From positions 186,001 through 250,000 of the forward strand of contig NZ_JANIPD030000001.1 of the NCBI RefSeq assembly GCF_024609215.1: a stretch of 64,000 nucleotides of DNA, given 5' to 3'. Positions within the stretch are counted from its first letter, which is position 1. Each line of letters begins with the position of its first letter. This DNA is from Curtanaerobium respiraculi. GTDB lineage: Bacteria; Actinomycetota; Coriobacteriia; Coriobacteriales; Eggerthellaceae. Positions 29,370-37,626 of the stretch are shown one piece after another. The notes below the pieces were generated by a model. It was not told where the DNA came from, did not search any database, and was given only the letters and a program-made list of their open reading frames with translations. Made by a program: the position numbers and the translations under genes.

Positions 29370-30554
29370 CTAAGACCGCGAGCGGGGGCTCATGAAGCCC
29401 GCCCCGAACATGCCGTTATCCGTGCGGCGGGTCAGGCGGAAGGAGCGCGGTTCGAAATCGACGAGCTGGGAGGGGACCAGTTCGTCGGACACCTGCAGGC
29501 AATTCTTCAGGCACGAGTCCTCGCAGAGGCGGCATTGTGTGCACTCCGCCGCCCAATGTTCGTACAGCGCATCGCATCCCTCAAGGCGCGCATCCTCGTC
29601 GGGGGCGGCGTGCAGAGCCCCCGTGGGGCAGAACATCAGGCACATTCCGCAAGCGGTGCACGTATCGGCATCGATGGTCACCTTCCCCCACAGGCGCGTG
29701 GTGATCTCCTCGTCCGCCGGTGCGGGCTCGCCGATCCGGTCGAGGGCGTTCATCAGGTCCAATTGCCGTTGCGCATGGAACTGCGGCAGCGTCTGCCGAT
29801 CGCCATGCACCGCGAACATATCGCGCAATGTCGGGGCCGCCTTGCCCTCATCCAGCTTGAGCTGCTGAGCCAATGTCACGCTGGCGGCCTTCTTCGCATC
29901 ATCGCGCGCCGCCCCGAAGAACTTGCGGCGGCTCTCCCCCTTCATGCGGCGGCGGTCGCGCTCGGACAGCAGGCATGCCTCGGGAAAGGCGCTCGCGCGG
30001 CGTACCCGCGCCCCGCTCCCCCATATTCCCAGCAGTTCTTTAGCGCCCCCCACCACGGTATCGGTCGTCCCCTGCGTATCGCGGTAACGGCAGGTTCGGC
30101 ACCCGCCGTCCACGAGAAGCACCTCGCCCGCCCCTTCGGAGACCGCGTCGACGATGGCGCTCTCGTCCACACGGCACAGGCACGGTACCTCGGCGTAGGT
30201 GCGCGGGTCCGCTTCGCGGCGGCTCGATATGCGCGCGCAGGCGATGACGGCCGTGCCTTCCAGCGCCCGCATCCCGTCGGCGACCTGGGCCATAAGGTCG
30301 GCATCCATGGGCTGCAGGGGCATCAGCGCCCCAGTCGGGCAGGCGGTGCAGCACGCCTGGCACGCCACGCAACCGTCGAATCGAATCGAGAGCACGTTGT
30401 CGCGCACGTCTACCACGCCCGCCGGGCAGGCATCGATGCACCGCGTGCAACTGGAATTGCGGTTGCGCACGGCGACGCATTTCTCGGAGAGGATGAGGAC
30501 GGGCTTGCTCTCAAGTTCCTGGGCGATTTCGACGATATCGTTTATCGATGGCAT
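29370..30554 (-). CDS. Polyferredoxin-like 4Fe-4S protein
   Basis: 394 residues with at least four ferredoxin motifs: CTRCIDACPAGVVD and CVACQACCTACPTGAL near the N-terminus, CTACGMCLMFCPTGAL and CTQCRLCEDSCLKNC near the C-terminus. The middle holds further cysteine pairs (CLCRVDE, CRTCRYRD) in a region resembling the small iron-sulfur subunit of heterodisulfide reductase-type enzymes. No signal peptide, so cytoplasmic. It starts 14 bp after the mobBA stop (AAGGAG site), closing a four-gene operon, and may act in electron delivery linked to molybdoenzymes; that link is positional inference. Confidence 0.85.
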   Translation of the reverse strand: MPSINDIVEIAQELESKPVLILSEKCVAVRNRNSSCTRCIDACPAGVVDVRDNVLSIRFDGCVACQACCTACPTGALMPLQPMDADLMAQVADGMRALEGTAVIACARISSRREADPRTYAEVPCLCRVDESAIVDAVSEGAGEVLLVDGGCRTCRYRDTQGTTDTVVGGAKELLGIWGSGARVRRASAFPEACLLSERDRRRMKGESRRKFFGAARDDAKKAASVTLAQQLKLDEGKAAPTLRDMFAVHGDRQTLPQFHAQRQLDLMNALDRIGEPAPADEEITTRLWGKVTIDADTCTACGMCLMFCPTGALHAAPDEDARLEGCDALYEHWAAECTQCRLCEDSCLKNCLQVSDELVPSQLVDFEPRSFRLTRRTDNGMFGAGFMSPRSRS

Positions 30555-30568
30555 AGACGCTCCTTGCC

Positions 30569-31849
30569 CTACTCCGTTTCGTTCGCAAGCAGGTATTCCT
30601 CGGCCGCATGCAGCTCCGCGGGGGTGTTCACGTTGACGAAGCAGCCCCCCATGGGCTCGGCGCGCAGCACGCGCGGCTGCGTGAACGGCGCGATGACGAT
30701 GTGCTCGAACAGGGACTGCGCTCGCAGGTCGCCCCCTTCGACGAGGCGTTGCGCCGCGGGCAGGCAGGTGCTTTTGCGGTAGAGGGAGTGCATGGGCTCG
30801 TATCCGTGCTTGTTCACGGGCACCACCGCATCCGCCAGCGTGCGGGATAACTCGGCGCTTTCCGCCGCGATCAGCCGCGCGGAGGCGAAGAGCATGTCGC
30901 AGGCGATGATCGCCACGTATTCGTTCTTCGCCGCGGACAACGCGGTGAGAACGCCGGGAAGCGCACCGCGGACCGGCAGGATATCCGGCACCAGCCTGAT
31001 GGGTTGGCCGGGATACGCATCCGCGAGGAATGCGAGGTCCTCCGCCTCGTTCGTCGTGACGATCAGTTCGTCGGCCACCGGGAGCATCCGCTCAACCATG
31101 CGCACGATCAAGGGGCGGCCCAGAAACGGTACGGTCGCCTTGCTCCGGCCCATGCGCTTGCTTTCACCACCCGCCTGGATGACCACCGAGATGCGCTGCC
31201 GCATGAACCGCTCCTGCAGGAAATCGCAGATTCCAGCTGCATCGCCCAAGCCGAACGAGGGGATGCCGTACCGAGCCGCCCCCTCGAGGGCGGCGGGGAT
31301 GTCCGACACCACCGCCACGGTGGAGCTCGTGGGCATCTTACCCGGATCCCCGACGGCATCCGAAGCGGCGGGGTTTCCTTGGGACGCTCGGCCCGCCTGG
31401 ACGAAATCGCTGGTCAGAGGAACGCCCGCGTATGCATTCCTTCGAAACAGCTCCGCGATCTCATCGTCGTGCACGTTCCCCGCGCGCATGATCTCGATGG
31501 AGGGGAGTCCGCTTTTCCGATACCCCTCCACCAAGACGATATCATGCCCCGGCATCTCGGCTACGAGGTCGGAGCATTCGACCTCGCCGGCGACATCGCA
31601 GATGCGGGCGATCTGGCCGGGCGCTGCGATCACCACCTCGGCGGCACCCGCTTGGCGATGGCGGTAAGAATCCTTACCCGGGATGTCGATGTCGAACCCC
31701 GCATGCCCATGGTGCTTGATGCTCCCAACGTCGATCCCACGTGCCGTCAGCTCGGAAATCAATTTGACCACAAGGGTCGTCTTCCCCGAATTGTGGCGCC
31801 CAACGATGGAAACCGCCGGGCTGGGAAGTTGAAGCCTTGAGATAGTCAC
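30569..31849 (-). CDS. mobBA: MobB-MobA fusion for molybdenum-cofactor guanylylation
   Basis: 426 residues. The N-terminal part is MobB: P-loop VGRHNSGKTTLVVKLI, then GSIKHHGHAGFDIDIPGKDS, and DIVLVEGYRKSGLPSIE. The C-terminal part is MobA: VVIQAGGESKRMGRSKA, VPDILPVRGALPGVLTAL, and IIACDMLF. MobA attaches GMP to Mo-molybdopterin to make the MGD cofactor; MobB binds GTP and assists. Start GTG at 31849 with AGAAGG upstream and a 20-bp gap from engB. Its presence implies MGD-type enzymes elsewhere, since the sulfite-oxidase-like proteins in this window would use the simpler cofactor. Confidence 0.93.
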   Translation of the reverse strand: MTISRLQLPSPAVSIVGRHNSGKTTLVVKLISELTARGIDVGSIKHHGHAGFDIDIPGKDSYRHRQAGAAEVVIAAPGQIARICDVAGEVECSDLVAEMPGHDIVLVEGYRKSGLPSIEIMRAGNVHDDEIAELFRRNAYAGVPLTSDFVQAGRASQGNPAASDAVGDPGKMPTSSTVAVVSDIPAALEGAARYGIPSFGLGDAAGICDFLQERFMRQRISVVIQAGGESKRMGRSKATVPFLGRPLIVRMVERMLPVADELIVTTNEAEDLAFLADAYPGQPIRLVPDILPVRGALPGVLTALSAAKNEYVAIIACDMLFASARLIAAESAELSRTLADAVVPVNKHGYEPMHSLYRKSTCLPAAQRLVEGGDLRAQSLFEHIVIAPFTQPRVLRAEPMGGCFVNVNTPAELHAAEEYLLANETE

Positions 31850-31869
31850 GTGGCAGACCTTCTTCTCGC

Positions 31870-32496
31870 TCACTCTTGGGAATCGTCCGAGGGGATTGCC
31901 GAGCGCGACTGGTTGACGGCATCTTGGATAAGCGACCGCACATCGTCGATGCCCTCGCTCGAAAGGCTGCTCGCGGGCACGACGACCGCATCGCCCGCGG
32001 CGGCGAGTTGCCGGCTCAAAGCTCCCACCTGCTTGCGCTTTGCGTTTGCTCCCAGCTTGTCTGCCTTGGTGAACACCAGCATGAAGGGGATCTCCTGCAA
32101 CTGCAGAAACTCGATCATCCGCAAGTCGAGCGGGCTCGCATCGTGACGGATGTCCACCAGGAGCACGCAGAGGGCGAAGCGGCGGTTCTGCGAGAAGTAT
32201 CCTTCGACCAGGGGCTTCCATGCACCCTGCTCGGCTTTGCTCCGCTTGGCGTACCCATACCCCGGCAGATCGACGAAATCCACATCGCCCACGTTGAAGA
32301 AGTTGATGGCGCGTGTCTTTCCCGGCGTCGCCCCCACCTTCACCAGATCCTTGCGACGGAAGATCTTGTTCATGATCGAGCTTTTCCCCACATTGGAGCG
32401 CCCGACGAACGACACCTCCGGCCGCATGCTCGCCGGAACCTGCTCGGGCTTTGCATAGCTTGCGACGAAGCGGGCGAGCTGGTAGTTGATGTTCAT
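31870..32496 (-). CDS. engB: Ribosome-biogenesis GTPase EngB (YsxC/YihA)
   Basis: 208-residue TRAFAC GTPase involved in 50S assembly. G1 GRSNVGKSS, G3 DLPGYGYA (family-typical), G4 TKADK, and an early PEVSFVG lead-in. The TGA of the upstream gene and this ATG overlap (TGATG), indicating translational coupling. Length and motif spacing are standard. Confidence 0.96.
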   Translation of the reverse strand: MNINYQLARFVASYAKPEQVPASMRPEVSFVGRSNVGKSSIMNKIFRRKDLVKVGATPGKTRAINFFNVGDVDFVDLPGYGYAKRSKAEQGAWKPLVEGYFSQNRRFALCVLLVDIRHDASPLDLRMIEFLQLQEIPFMLVFTKADKLGANAKRKQVGALSRQLAAAGDAVVVPASSLSSEGIDDVRSLIQDAVNQSRSAIPSDDSQE

Positions 32497-33185
32497 CACG
32501 CGCCCCCTCCAAGGAAGTTCTCCCACCATCCGCGCGACGCCATGCCCATCGCCTCGAGCGCATCGAGCAGCTCCGCCTGCTGCGCGGGCGGCATGGAACG
32601 GAATTCCGCCTGCATCCGCCGCGTGAACGCCGCGGGATCGGCGGCAGCCTCCTGGAACGCCCGCTGCATCTCCTCGAGGGCGAACCCGTCGAGCCCGCCT
32701 TCGGGAAGCAGGGACGACAGCTTCGAAAAGTCCATTCCGGGAAGCCACGACGCCCCCGCTTGCGGCCCCCTGCCCGTCGCATCCTCTTCGGGACGGGGGA
32801 GATCGAGCCGGTAGAATTGCTCCATCATGGCGCCGAACGCCGCCGGCACGTCGCTGCCGCCGCCGCTGGAGAGCGAGAACACATCCTTTTTGAACACCAC
32901 GTTCAACGTCCAGCGCATCGTCGGACGGCCGGGTGCCGCGCCGTATGATCCATCCCATCCGAACACGCCCGCCTCCTGCAGGGCATCCTTCAGATGCTGC
33001 GCGGTTTCCTGCGGAACCTCCCGGGTGAAATTCACCTTCGGGTTGCCCCCGCTGCCCTGTTCCACATGCAGGGAGTACAGACCGTCGCCCTGTTGCACCA
33101 TGCGAAACACACTACGGCCCCGCACGGCCTCCACCAGCGTGAACGCCAAGCTGTAAAACGGTGGATTCGCTCGATCCTCGGCCAT
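32496..33185 (-). CDS. Conserved-looking protein of unknown function upstream of engB
   Basis: 229 residues that I do not recognise. The first half is a mixed alpha/beta region (FYSLAFTLVEAVRGRSVFRM, GLYSLHVEQG, VPQETAQHLKDAL); the second half is helical and Met/Ala/Glu-rich (EEMQRAFQEAAADPAAFTR, PAQQAELLDALEAMG). No signal peptide or membrane segment. Start ATG at 33185 with AAGGGGAAG upstream. It heads the operon with engB, mobBA and the polyferredoxin, and is coupled to engB by an overlapping stop/start. Confidence 0.75.
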   Translation of the reverse strand: MAEDRANPPFYSLAFTLVEAVRGRSVFRMVQQGDGLYSLHVEQGSGGNPKVNFTREVPQETAQHLKDALQEAGVFGWDGSYGAAPGRPTMRWTLNVVFKKDVFSLSSGGGSDVPAAFGAMMEQFYRLDLPRPEEDATGRGPQAGASWLPGMDFSKLSSLLPEGGLDGFALEEMQRAFQEAAADPAAFTRRMQAEFRSMPPAQQAELLDALEAMGMASRGWWENFLGGGA

Positions 33186-33281
33186 ACGCTTCCCCTTCAG
33201 TCGAAATCTCTCGGGCAAAGCATACCAGACTCGTCAATTCCCCCGCCGCGCGGGGACCGCCTGCTTTCGACCCGTAACGAA

Positions 33282-33309
33282 GAGGGCGGGCGCCGAAGCG
33301 CCCGCCCTC
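33282..33309 (-). terminator. Hairpin terminator after nrfH
   Basis: Perfect 12-bp arms GAGGGCGGGCGC / GCGCCCGCCCTC with a 4-nt loop, 25 bp beyond the nrfH stop. The T tract is poor (TTCGTT), but the stem is very strong. Confidence 0.65.
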
Positions 33310-33333
33310 CCAGGACATGCCTGCCGCTACCCC

Positions 33334-34044
33334 TTAGTTGGCATGGGCATCCTCGAGAATCTGCTGACTCTCCTGGTAGCTCACCCATCCGTCGGGGAGC
33401 ACCGCGCTGGGGATGTCCGGGTTGCTGGCGTTATGGCAACCCGAGCACACCACCGTGCTGGCGCGATGGCCCTTGTGACACTCGCCGCACTCGACGCGGA
33501 TGTTATCGCCATGATGCTGGGAATGGGGGTTGAATTCCATCTCGATCGTGGTCTTCTCCAGCTTGTTGTAATCCACCAAGCCATCGCTGCCGCGCAGGTA
33601 CGCGTGGCAATTCTCGTTCACGCAGAACTGGGTCCCCTCTTTGCCGTCCCATTTCATCATGCGCCCGAGATCGCGCTCGGTACGGGGAAGGTAGTAGTCG
33701 CCCGCCACATAATGCATGCCGTCGGTGGCGAGTTCCGTCATGTTGGGCTCGTGGCAATCCACGCATTCGATGGTCGAGTTCTTGCCCGTGGTGTTGTTGT
33801 GGCTGTGCAGCACTGCCATCATGGCGTTGGTGTTCGACACTTCATTGCCGTATTTGTCGGTACCCACCACGCCCTTCTCTTGCGAGTAGTTGTCCACATA
33901 AGTCTGCTCGATGTGGCACATCGTGCTGCAGAAGCTCGGATGCTCATGCCACTGGTACATACCCACGCCGGCAACCACAAGGACGACGACCACGATGGCG
34001 GTGATGATAAGGCCCTTATGCTTTTTCGGTTTCGGTTCAGCCAT
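33334..34044 (-). CDS. nrfH: NrfH-like membrane-anchored multiheme quinol dehydrogenase
   Basis: 236 residues: one N-terminal membrane anchor (GLIITAIVVVVLVVAGVGMY) and five haem-attachment candidates: CSTMCH (CX3CH), CVDCH, CVNENCH (CX4CH), CGECH and CSGCH. NapC/NirT/NrfH proteins take electrons from menaquinol and pass them to NrfA; NrfH normally has four haems. Two of the five motifs have non-standard spacing. It lies 28 bp downstream of nrfA, opposite to the usual nrfH-nrfA order. The ATG at 34044 has AAAGGAG upstream. Confidence 0.88.
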   Translation of the reverse strand: MAEPKPKKHKGLIITAIVVVVLVVAGVGMYQWHEHPSFCSTMCHIEQTYVDNYSQEKGVVGTDKYGNEVSNTNAMMAVLHSHNNTTGKNSTIECVDCHEPNMTELATDGMHYVAGDYYLPRTERDLGRMMKWDGKEGTQFCVNENCHAYLRGSDGLVDYNKLEKTTIEMEFNPHSQHHGDNIRVECGECHKGHRASTVVCSGCHNASNPDIPSAVLPDGWVSYQESQQILEDAHAN

Positions 34045-34072
34045 CTGTATCGCTCCTTTCGAACTTGCGTCT

Positions 34073-35533
34073 TTAAGAAGCAACGTAGAACATGTTGATG
34101 TCGTTGGCTTCGCCATCGGCTTCAACGCTCTGCGGCAGGGTCACGCCAGCGGCCACGGCCAGGCTGGCATCCGTGATCTTGCTGTGCAGCTCGTCGGCAT
34201 GGGCGTCGGCCCAAGCCTGGAAGCCCTCGACCGTAGAGGCCTTGCCCAGGATCATGTCGCCTTCGTTGAGCAGCTCTTCGGCCTTCTGCAGGGTGCTCTC
34301 GTACAGCGCGGTGTTATGGGCGCCCTTGCTGTTCTCGGCGGCAACGCTGTTCCAGTAGAAGGCGCTGTCGCGCTGGATCTTCTGGAGGCGGGCGACCTGC
34401 TCGTCGGTCAGGGTGCCGGCGGCGATGGCGTCTTCAAAGTTGTGGATGAAGTCAGCTGCGCGCATGCCTACCTCGTGGCGATGGGCATCCTCCTTCTTCT
34501 GCTTCTCTGCTACCTCGGCCTTGATATCCGCATGGCAGGTGGAGCAGTTGGTGTTGATGAGCTCTTGGTTGTCGAGCGGGCTCCCCCAGTAGTGGCTATG
34601 ATACGCCGTGCCGTCATCGGCGGTCTTGACCGCCATATGGCAGTCGGCGCAATCATAACCGAGGTCCCGGCCCATGTGGCCGCCTTCGGGTCCGTAGTTG
34701 TACTCGAACTCGGAGTGGCGCACGGCAAGCATCTTGGCGCCGGTGGTGGCGTAGGTCCAGTCAACGTAGTTGTGCTCGTCGTACCACTGCAGGGCCTTCT
34801 CGGGCGTCATGCCGTCGAGGCTGTCGTATGGGCTGGTCGGGCGACCGGTGACCGGATCCATGCTGTAGTCGCAATGGCACTGGCCGCAGGCCTCGCTCGA
34901 GGCGGTGGCCTTGTCGATGCCGTCTCCCAATGCTTCGATCCACTGCAGGCGTGTGGGCTTGACCACGCTAGGATCCTCGTTGTCATGGCAGTTGGCGCAC
35001 GTGATATTGTCCTCGTACTTCTGCACGTACTGCCAGAAATTCTCGCTCCAGATCTCGCTGTCGCCCGACTGCGCCACGTCGTAGTTGAACTCCGCGGACT
35101 TGCAGGCGATGCAGCCGGTCTTGGCTTTCGCGGTGGCACGACCCTGATGGGTGACCGTGAACAGCGAATAGGTATGGCCCGCCGGCTCCGTGTAGAACTT
35201 GGCGTAGCCGTAGCCCAGACCCAAGACCTTGATCTCGGGATACTTGACCAACTTATCGATCTCGTTCACGTCGCCGTCCTTTGGCAACCAGAGATTCTCA
35301 TCGTTGCTTTGCCAGGTGCGCACCTGGTTCGGATACTGGCTTTCCCATTCCGCACCATAGATAACGCCGTTCTTGGTGACTTCCGGAACGGTGGTCGGGG
35401 AAGAGGCCGATGGCGTCGGATTCCCCGGATTCGCCTTGGGGGCGCACCCGACGATTGCGACAACCGCTGCCATGGCAACTACCACAACCATGCAGATGAG
35501 CAGTTTCTTGCTGCTCCTCAGCTTACTGAGCAT
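34073..35533 (-). CDS. nrfA: Cytochrome c nitrite reductase NrfA
   Basis: 486 residues. N-terminal lipoprotein-type signal (AIVGC lipobox), then the diagnostic active-site haem motif CIACK with lysine ligation, and four CxxCH motifs (CANCH, CGQCH, CADCH, CSTCH). RLQWIEALGDG and the HSEFEYNYGPEGGHMG region are typical. The enzyme reduces nitrite to ammonium with six electrons (DNRA) at the outer face of the membrane. GGAGG precedes the ATG at 35533. It forms a two-gene unit with nrfH. Confidence 0.96.
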   Translation of the reverse strand: MLSKLRSSKKLLICMVVVVAMAAVVAIVGCAPKANPGNPTPSASSPTTVPEVTKNGVIYGAEWESQYPNQVRTWQSNDENLWLPKDGDVNEIDKLVKYPEIKVLGLGYGYAKFYTEPAGHTYSLFTVTHQGRATAKAKTGCIACKSAEFNYDVAQSGDSEIWSENFWQYVQKYEDNITCANCHDNEDPSVVKPTRLQWIEALGDGIDKATASSEACGQCHCDYSMDPVTGRPTSPYDSLDGMTPEKALQWYDEHNYVDWTYATTGAKMLAVRHSEFEYNYGPEGGHMGRDLGYDCADCHMAVKTADDGTAYHSHYWGSPLDNQELINTNCSTCHADIKAEVAEKQKKEDAHRHEVGMRAADFIHNFEDAIAAGTLTDEQVARLQKIQRDSAFYWNSVAAENSKGAHNTALYESTLQKAEELLNEGDMILGKASTVEGFQAWADAHADELHSKITDASLAVAAGVTLPQSVEADGEANDINMFYVAS

Positions 35534-35700
35534 TTATATCCCTCCTTGCACAGTAGTCCCCTGCATTTCCTTGAAATCAAATCATATTGTCTTCACATTT
35601 ATTAGTCTAGTGTAATCCTTCTGGTTCAGAGCAATATGAGGGGTTTTCCTGATATGTCCACGCAATTGAACCGTTTATCTGGGATTATGCACAAACCGGA

Positions 35701-35727
35701 AAACGGCGCCCTCGAAAAGAGCGCCGC
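35701..35727 (-). terminator. Terminator of the yhdT-panF operon
   Basis: On the minus strand CGGCGCTC / GAGGGCGCCG (2-nt bulge) followed by TTTTCC, about 35 bp past the panF stop. Confidence 0.65.
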
Positions 35728-35761
35728 CTGGCCTATACTCCCTATGGTGTAGGCGAAAATC

Positions 35762-37264
35762 CTACTCCGGCCCTTCCGCCCGGGGGAAGAACGTCGCGAG
35801 CGCCTTTCCCCCGGTGGGCTTCCCCACCAGGCTTCCCACGACCATGAGGACGAGCGCCAGCGTGATGCCGATCGTGATCTGATGGAGCCCGGCCACCTTG
35901 AATCCGGTCGCCATCGCAAGGCAGTACGCCGCCGTGCCGCCGATCATCGAGCAGAGCGCCCCCGTCTTGTTCGCGCGGCGCCAGAACAGCCCGCCCACGA
36001 ACACCCAGCAGAACGCCGTTTCGAGCCCGCCGAATGCGAACATGTTGATCTTCCATATGACACTCGGGGGGACGATGGCGAGAACGAAGACGACGATGCC
36101 TATCCCGAAGGTTACAGCCTGGCTTCCACTGCTGATCAGGCTATCGGCGATCTCCTTGCCTTTTGCCCGCTCGCGATGGAGCCACAGATCCTTGATGATG
36201 GCGGAACTGCTTGCGATGAGCAGGCTCGATACGGTGGAGATGCTCGCCGCGATCGGGCCGATGATCGCGATGCCCGCAAGCCAGGGCGGCAGGCTCCGCG
36301 CGATGGCGGTGGGGATGATGTTGTCGACGCTGCCGCCGTAGTCGGCAAGGCTCCCGGGGAGGATGCCCGCCGCGAACACGCCCAAGCTGGTCACGCCGAT
36401 CATCATGGCGCCGATGATGATCGTCCCCCAGATCATGGCGCGGTGCAGCGCTTTCGCATCCTTGAAGCCCATGCAGCGCACGACCGATTGCGGCAGGCAG
36501 AACGTGAACACGCCCACGAGCAGCCACTGCGTGAAATACAGGCCCACCGGCATATTGCCACCCGAAAGCGGATCGAGCATCTCGGGATGGTTCGACGCGA
36601 TCGTGTCCATGACGTTCGCATACCCCCCGCCCTGGCTGAAGATACCCCCCGCCAGCACGGCGATGCCCACCAGCATGGCGATGCCGCAGAGCGCATCGGT
36701 GAACGCCACGCCGCGGAACCCGCCGATGGTGGTGAAAAGGATGACCGCGATGCCGAAGATCGCCAAACCCGTTACGTAGCTGTAGCCGGTCACCGCTTCG
36801 AACAGCTTGGCACCGCCCACGAACTGGGCAACCATGGTCGCGGCGAAGAACAGGACCATTATCAGGGTGCTTGCCACCGCCAGGGAATCCGACTGGTAGC
36901 GCTCTCGGATGACGTCGATGACCGTGACCGCTCCCAGCTTGCGGCTGATAAGCGCCATCTTCTTCCCCATGATGCCGTAGAGGATGAACAATGTGGTCAC
37001 CTGCACGGATGCCATGTACACCCATCCGAAGCCGATCGACCACGCCTGCCCCGGCCCTCCGACGAAGGAGCTGACCGATCCGTACGTGACGATGGTGGTC
37101 ATCGCCAGCACGAACCCGCCCAGGCTCCGGCTGCCGATGAAGTACTCCTTCACGAACCCACCGGCGGCGCCGGCAGCTTGGCGGCGCGCGGCGAGCGCGA
37201 TCACCAGGGCGACGGCGAGGAATACGACGACGGGGAGCAGGCCCGCGATGCTCGAGCTATTCAT
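35762..37264 (-). CDS. panF: Sodium/pantothenate symporter (SSS family)
   Basis: 500 residues with about 13 membrane helices of the sodium:solute symporter family. The helix-1 to 3 region (FIGSRSLGGFVLAMTTIVTY, GSVSSFVGGPGQAW) and GFGWVYMA are close to PanF. Pairing with a YhdT-like gene upstream, which is also the arrangement in E. coli, supports pantothenate as substrate. The ATG at 37264 overlaps the yhdT stop by 8 bp, giving translational coupling. Confidence 0.9.
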   Translation of the reverse strand: MNSSSIAGLLPVVVFLAVALVIALAARRQAAGAAGGFVKEYFIGSRSLGGFVLAMTTIVTYGSVSSFVGGPGQAWSIGFGWVYMASVQVTTLFILYGIMGKKMALISRKLGAVTVIDVIRERYQSDSLAVASTLIMVLFFAATMVAQFVGGAKLFEAVTGYSYVTGLAIFGIAVILFTTIGGFRGVAFTDALCGIAMLVGIAVLAGGIFSQGGGYANVMDTIASNHPEMLDPLSGGNMPVGLYFTQWLLVGVFTFCLPQSVVRCMGFKDAKALHRAMIWGTIIIGAMMIGVTSLGVFAAGILPGSLADYGGSVDNIIPTAIARSLPPWLAGIAIIGPIAASISTVSSLLIASSSAIIKDLWLHRERAKGKEIADSLISSGSQAVTFGIGIVVFVLAIVPPSVIWKINMFAFGGLETAFCWVFVGGLFWRRANKTGALCSMIGGTAAYCLAMATGFKVAGLHQITIGITLALVLMVVGSLVGKPTGGKALATFFPRAEGPE

Positions 37265-37523
37265 GGTCGGACCCCTCTTCCTCGCCCAGATCGAAATCGG
37301 CGAAGACCCTCTTGCCGAGCACGACGGCGACCGCGACGGCGAACAGCCAGGTGCCTACCGTGCCGCCGACGATCCACAGGGGAGTGTGGAACACCTCGAT
37401 ATCCAGCCCCGCCAAGCCGAAGCCGCATGCGGTCCATACGAGGATGGTGAGCAGCAGCGCGACGACCGTCACCGCCGCCTCGCGATCCGCCTGCGCCATC
37501 TTCTCTTCGTAGGTGCTGTACAT
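37257..37523 (-). CDS. yhdT: YhdT-family small membrane protein
   Basis: 88 residues with two membrane helices (VTVVALLLTILVWTACGFGL and PLWIVGGTVGTWLFAVAVAV) and an acidic tail. YhdT proteins are found beside panF and are thought to accompany the symporter; their exact job is unknown. It is the promoter-proximal gene of the pair. Confidence 0.85.
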   Translation of the reverse strand: MYSTYEEKMAQADREAAVTVVALLLTILVWTACGFGLAGLDIEVFHTPLWIVGGTVGTWLFAVAVAVVLGKRVFADFDLGEEEGSDHE

Positions 37524-37626
37524 GGCATCGCCTTTCGCTCGAGGAGGACGTTCGCATTGTAGTGGCCATCGAAATGAATTACCATCGAGTGTAAATTATG
37601 CGGGGAACTAGAAGGAGCACTTCCTC

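Noticed and set aside
31850-32782. N-terminal extension of the mobBA frame across engB
   Set aside because: The upstream part is Arg/Ser-rich and out of frame with engB; the GTG at 31849 with its own ribosome-binding site gives a normal MobB start.
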